A DNA stretch of 23,852 nucleotides from IMG/VR virus record IMGVR_UViG_3300042907_000292, positions 1-23,852 of that record; one strand, 5' to 3'. The position numbers and the translations under genes are program-made. This DNA is from a virus. The notes under the pieces were generated by a model, which saw only the letters and a program-made list of their open reading frames with translations, was not told the DNA's origin and did not search any database. Positions 23,101 through 23,852 of the stretch are shown piece after piece; the first letter of the stretch is position 1; the number at the start of each line of letters is the position of its first letter.

Positions 23101-23852
23101 AATCCCAAGACTCCCAGTTCCAGCGTCAAAAGCAAGTGCGTTGTTAGCAAATCCAGCAAGATTTCCATTAGTATCAGAAATCAACTGTGGATAGTATATT
23201 CCAGAAGTAGTATTGTTTATTACTTCGTATGTTGCAACATTGGCAGTTAAATTTGACGCAGTTCCAGTTAATCCGGTTCCTGCTCCAAAGAATGTCGTGG
23301 CATATAAATTACCATCGTAATTTAATCTATTAGTATTTGTTGGTGCAGTCGAACCACCATCAAACTGACCAGCAGTTTTCGTAGTTCCATTATATTCAAT
23401 AAACGATGGAGTTGTGGAACCAGCGGTAACACCTCTATCGCCCGGAATTGTACCAGAAGATAAATTTGTGGCATTTCCTCTGTAGGTATTTGCTGTGTTT
23501 GCAGCAGCCCATGCATTATTTGCTGTTATATAAGCATTATTAGCAGTACTTGATGCAAATGTATATGAAGCATTAGCTCCAGCCCAAGCAGAGTTCGCAG
23601 TACTATATGCCGCATTAGCTTTTTGATGAGACGCATTAGCACCTGCCCAAGCATTATTAGCTGTTATATAAGCATTATTAGCAGTACTTGATGCAAATGT
23701 ATATGAAGCATTAGCTCCAGCCCATGCAGAGTTTGCAGTATTGTATGCATTATTAGCAGTACTTGATGCAAATGTATATGAAGCATTAGCTCCAGCCCAA
23801 GCAGAGTTCGCAGTACTATATGCCGCATTAGCTTTTTGATGAGACGCATTAG
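20149..23852 (-). CDS. Large tail fibre with S74 intramolecular chaperone, N-terminus beyond window
   Basis: The frame is open from its stop to the right edge (over 1,230 codons), so the N-terminus is missing. A TTG at 23184 is internal. In order: Ala/Asn-rich repeats (23852-23516); repeated FFGAGTGLTGTA segments; trimeric beta-fibre sequence; a pyocin-knob-like domain (about 21660-21440, FNAQRTLASGIYSVND to YSPWRTQI); three copies of YD.N.TAYYVDP; and a C-terminal Peptidase_S74 domain with SDKRLKENI. S74 domains help trimerisation and then cut themselves off just before the Ser, here at about 20557, leaving a 135-residue fragment that ends in a Gln/Lys coiled coil. This is probably the main long fibre. 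Base composition varies sharply inside it. Confidence 0.9.
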   Translation of the reverse strand, partial: NASHQKANAAYSTANSAWAGANASYTFASSTANNAYNTANSAWAGANASYTFASSTANNAYITANNAWAGANASHQKANAAYSTANSAWAGANASYTFASSTANNAYITANNAWAAANTANTYRGNATNLSSGTIPGDRGVTAGSTTPSFIEYNGTTKTAGQFDGGSTAPTNTNRLNYDGNLYATTFFGAGTGLTGTASNLTANVATYEVINNTTSGIYYPQLISDTNGNLAGFANNALAFDAGTGSLGIGMVPLSGPLSGGALQVYASSTKNYGTFDCETAGLGYLTFSSGSNIYGYIGPDVNSIGEMGVASIGDLIFATDSVERLRINSSGNVGIGTTPSAWNSSYKAVEIGNGSIDASISGSLVRVASNAYLNDSGQFIYRTTGTASAYTQNFGSHQFFTVVSGTAGAVISPTLAMTLTLAGNLGIGVSSPSYKLDVNGTAKANTLALTANTASTNTTTGTLIVTGGAGVSGNVYATTFFGAGTGLTGTASSLSIGGSSGSVGNAVTFNNGGSGAASGTTFNGSTAVTISHNSIGALALAGGTLTGQLTSTLAWNAATGSGQIYINGATGNRIDFNTNGVGAPAFTTRSAGTKIVLYPNVGASSVDFALGIENNNLWFSTVDNTNGGFKWYHGTTNTMSLLATGILSVVTGFRINNAATSGQYLRGNGTNFVSSAIQAADVPTLNQNTTGSAGSVAWSGITSKPTTVSGYGITNALVRGGAIGNIDFNAQRTLASGIYSVNDAPTNGPPVSAYSNFIQMYERGDTAAQLVIEYSTGRMYSRGIQTAIPTYSPWRTQIDDGNYTSYAMPAGSSATNSVDVRAPIFYDYNDTGYYINAASTSSTNHIIASRIKLTRNYGHSVFGVYDSTRYQGVWSMGESWYLPDDGTNTGNLYGLAWSHPNAGGVAGNLNDHGLLVLVNGGFRASVTGSIRCVTDMRSPLFYDYNNTAYYVDPNGTSQCSRINCDNMFYGNGNFSYFTGFYDTNDTAYFVDPNSVSHLNDCRANVFYLRGDTNNYFTPNALFIRGASPTIYFRDTDANCAMLHNNSNLLYILRGGNDTTTWTTVGSGSWPMTLNLTNNDVTWGGNISAIYNVTAYASDKRLKENIKEIPNAIEKIKKIRGVTFDWNDLAEEVGFTPENKYNDIGVIAQEIEEVLPQVITLAPFDRWTPEPEKEYSEEELSRLGKSKSGEDYKTVQYDRIVPLLIQGIKEQQNQIDKQQETINKLKLLLNLE
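20870..20911 (-). repeat. Fibre repeat YD.N.TAY.VDP, copy 3
   Basis: Encodes YDTNDTAYFVDPNS. It is similar at the DNA level to 20986-21030 (shared GTTTGGATC-type ends and TAATATGCAGTATT-like middle). This motif recurs as a spacer in long phage fibres. Confidence 0.6.
20986..21030 (-). repeat. Fibre repeat YD.N.TAY.VDP, copy 2
   Basis: Encodes LFYDYNNTAYYVDPNGT, the second of three copies spaced some 115 to 350 bases apart in the fibre shaft. Confidence 0.6.
21331..21380 (-). repeat. Fibre repeat YD.N.TAY.VDP, copy 1
   Basis: Encodes IFYDYNDTGYYINAAST, the most diverged copy, directly after the pyocin-knob-like domain. Confidence 0.55.
23516..23852 (-). repeat. Ala/Asn-rich heptad-like repeats in the fibre gene
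   Basis: Near-identical blocks recur: one beginning GCAGTACTTGATGCAAATGT (plus strand) starts at 23543, 23681 and 23756, offsets of 138 and 75 bases. Another, from GAGTTCGCAGTACTATATGC, recurs after 213 bases. All offsets are multiples of three. The protein shows ANNAWAG / ANASYTF / AxxAYxx units of about seven residues, a trimeric coiled-coil type shaft. The array runs past the window edge. Confidence 0.75.

Noticed and set aside
23184-23186. TTG as the fibre start
   Set aside because: The frame stays open with matching fibre sequence, including a second FFGAGTGLTGTA, up to the window edge.

Overview
The window is a late-gene block from the genome of an AT-rich, T4-like contractile-tailed phage (class Caudoviricetes). 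The neck, terminase, tail and head genes are recognisable one by one and stand in the canonical T4 order 13-14-15-16-17-18-19-20-(core genes)-21-22. All protein genes lie on the minus strand, so the biological order runs from the right edge to the left edge. The host cannot be named. Several fibre-associated families (the DUF7936-type protein, the Trp-motif proteins, the shared 'NFYGK' fibre N-terminus) are ones I associate with aquatic T4-like phages. I saw no tRNA, CRISPR array or insertion sequence.

Layout, right to left. (1) 23852-15241 holds the fibre and adhesin genes: a large fibre gene cut by the window edge, with a self-cleaving S74 chaperone at its C-terminus; DUF7936-type and 60-aa companion proteins; two cassettes that each pair a small 'MPxY' protein with an adhesin sharing one N-terminal attachment domain (one Gly-rich, one kelch-like); two more small proteins; and a 219-aa conserved unknown. 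(2) 15187-9490 holds neck genes gp13 and gp14 (split by a free-standing GIY-YIG homing endonuclease), gp15, and the terminase genes gp16 and gp17. (3) 9489-9048 is a 440-base region without a protein gene. It holds a plus-strand late promoter followed by a densely base-paired segment, best read as a noncoding RNA transcribed against every gene in the window. (4) 9047-6608 holds tail sheath gp18, a UUCG-loop terminator, and tail tube gp19. (5) 6571-1 holds portal gp20, five head-region genes, prohead protease gp21 and the start of scaffold gp22.

How the genes work together. gp20 nucleates the prohead, gp22 and the core proteins form the scaffold, and gp21 degrades or trims them. gp16/gp17 then package DNA through the portal, and gp13/gp14/gp15 join the head to the gp18/gp19 tail. 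Between gp20 and gp21 lie two proteins with the same roughly 50-residue N-terminal segment, which resembles T4 gp67 (PIP). One carries four LEE sites of the gp21-cleavage type between distinct modules. The other carries a HicA-like (mRNA-interferase fold) domain. This suggests prohead-targeted cargo cut apart by gp21.

T4-type late promoter boxes (TATAAATA or AATAAATA) stand before gp22, the modular core gene, gp19, two fibre-region genes and, on the plus strand, the RNA candidate. Strongest leads: the antisense-oriented structured RNA, the PIP-HicA fusion, and the LEE-punctuated core protein.
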